Source: Sacculina carcini
Taxonomy: Eukaryota > Arthropoda > Thecostraca > Sacculinidae
Assembly (NCBI GenBank): GCA_916048095.2
Contig: OU696574.1
Coordinates: 4,701,001-4,765,000 of the forward strand
Direction: 5' to 3'
Length of the DNA: 64,000 nt
A program made the position numbers and the translations under genes. Below the pieces are notes generated by a model. That model did not search any database, had not been told where the DNA came from, and was given only the letters and a program-made list of their open reading frames with translations. The number at the start of each line of letters is the position of its first letter. Position 1 is the first letter of the stretch. Below are positions 63,926-64,000 of the stretch, in pieces.

Positions 63926-64000
63926 TACTTATTATTATTACTTACTTATCCTTACTTATTTATTATTTATTAATATTTATTCTTATTTATTGATGGCTGT
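63926..64000. repeat. TTATT/TTACTT simple repeat at the window edge
   Basis: TTATTATTATTACTTACTTA-type sequence similar to 60930-61320. It interrupts the gypsy pol on the left. Confidence 0.85.

Overview
This is a window of a repeat-rich metazoan nuclear genome. It holds one recognisable host gene and a dense, multiply nested set of transposable elements. The host gene has spliced, GC-rich coding exons in an AT-rich background with very many GT/CA microsatellites. The element mix is animal-like: CR1/Jockey and I-clade LINEs, Ty3/gypsy elements of the CsRn1 and mag-like groups, hAT, piggyBac and mariner elements, and a tRNA-derived SINE. A CCTAA-rich tract and a terminal ACACCCTGTATA motif near 19.95 kb suggest an arthropod, but only weakly. 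No bacterial-type features (operons, ribosome binding sites, CRISPR) are present.

Host gene: an orthologue of STK11IP (LKB1-interacting protein 1) on the + strand, coding exons from about 23.69 to 40.71 kb. Eleven exons are well or moderately placed and one (exon 8) has an unclear end. They give an N-terminal segment, a leucine-rich-repeat block, a Ser/Ala-rich linker, a PH-like domain, a split CxxC/CxxC pair, a second PH-like region and a conserved C-terminus. Intron 3 (7 kb) is largely a LINE carrying three later insertions. Introns carry GT/CA repeats against many splice sites.

Layout. 0-2.0 kb: 3' part of a decayed Ty3/gypsy element, then a LINE fragment (2.0-3.0). 3.4-14.2 kb: LINE A, split by a hAT transposon (4457-11314, perfect 8-bp target duplication) that itself carries LINE B (minus strand) and two small hAT MITEs; a second inverted end of the same hAT family sits in LINE A at 14.19 kb. 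14.5-19.9 kb: ~190-bp satellite-like repeats flanking an array of a CCCGCCCGTCGTGCGG-type repeat, with a complete short LTR element (17565-19081) inserted. 20.3-21.6 kb: non-autonomous hAT. 22.8-23.1 kb: LINE remnant. 23.7-40.7 kb: STK11IP. 40.7-44.9 kb: microsatellites, a minisatellite and an L2/CR1-type LINE fragment. 44.9-46.2 kb: full-length but broken mariner. 46.36-46.58 kb: long inverted repeat. 46.7-62.2 kb: a four-level nest, in which a second copy of the 20.3-kb hAT is split by a CsRn1-type gypsy element (47187-52575) and by a piggyBac (52592-61616), itself split by an I-clade LINE (54977-60588). 62.5-64 kb: a mag-like gypsy pol fragment, minus strand.

Almost every mobile element is broken by stops or frameshifts; the CsRn1 gypsy looks youngest (LTRs differ at about 7 of 376 positions). 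The strongest candidates for undescribed biology are the CCCGCCCGTCGTG array with its flanking 190-bp repeats, the tRNA-Val-derived SINE, the short LTR element with its empty site in the same window, and the GT repeats placed against splice sites of frame-neutral STK11IP exons.
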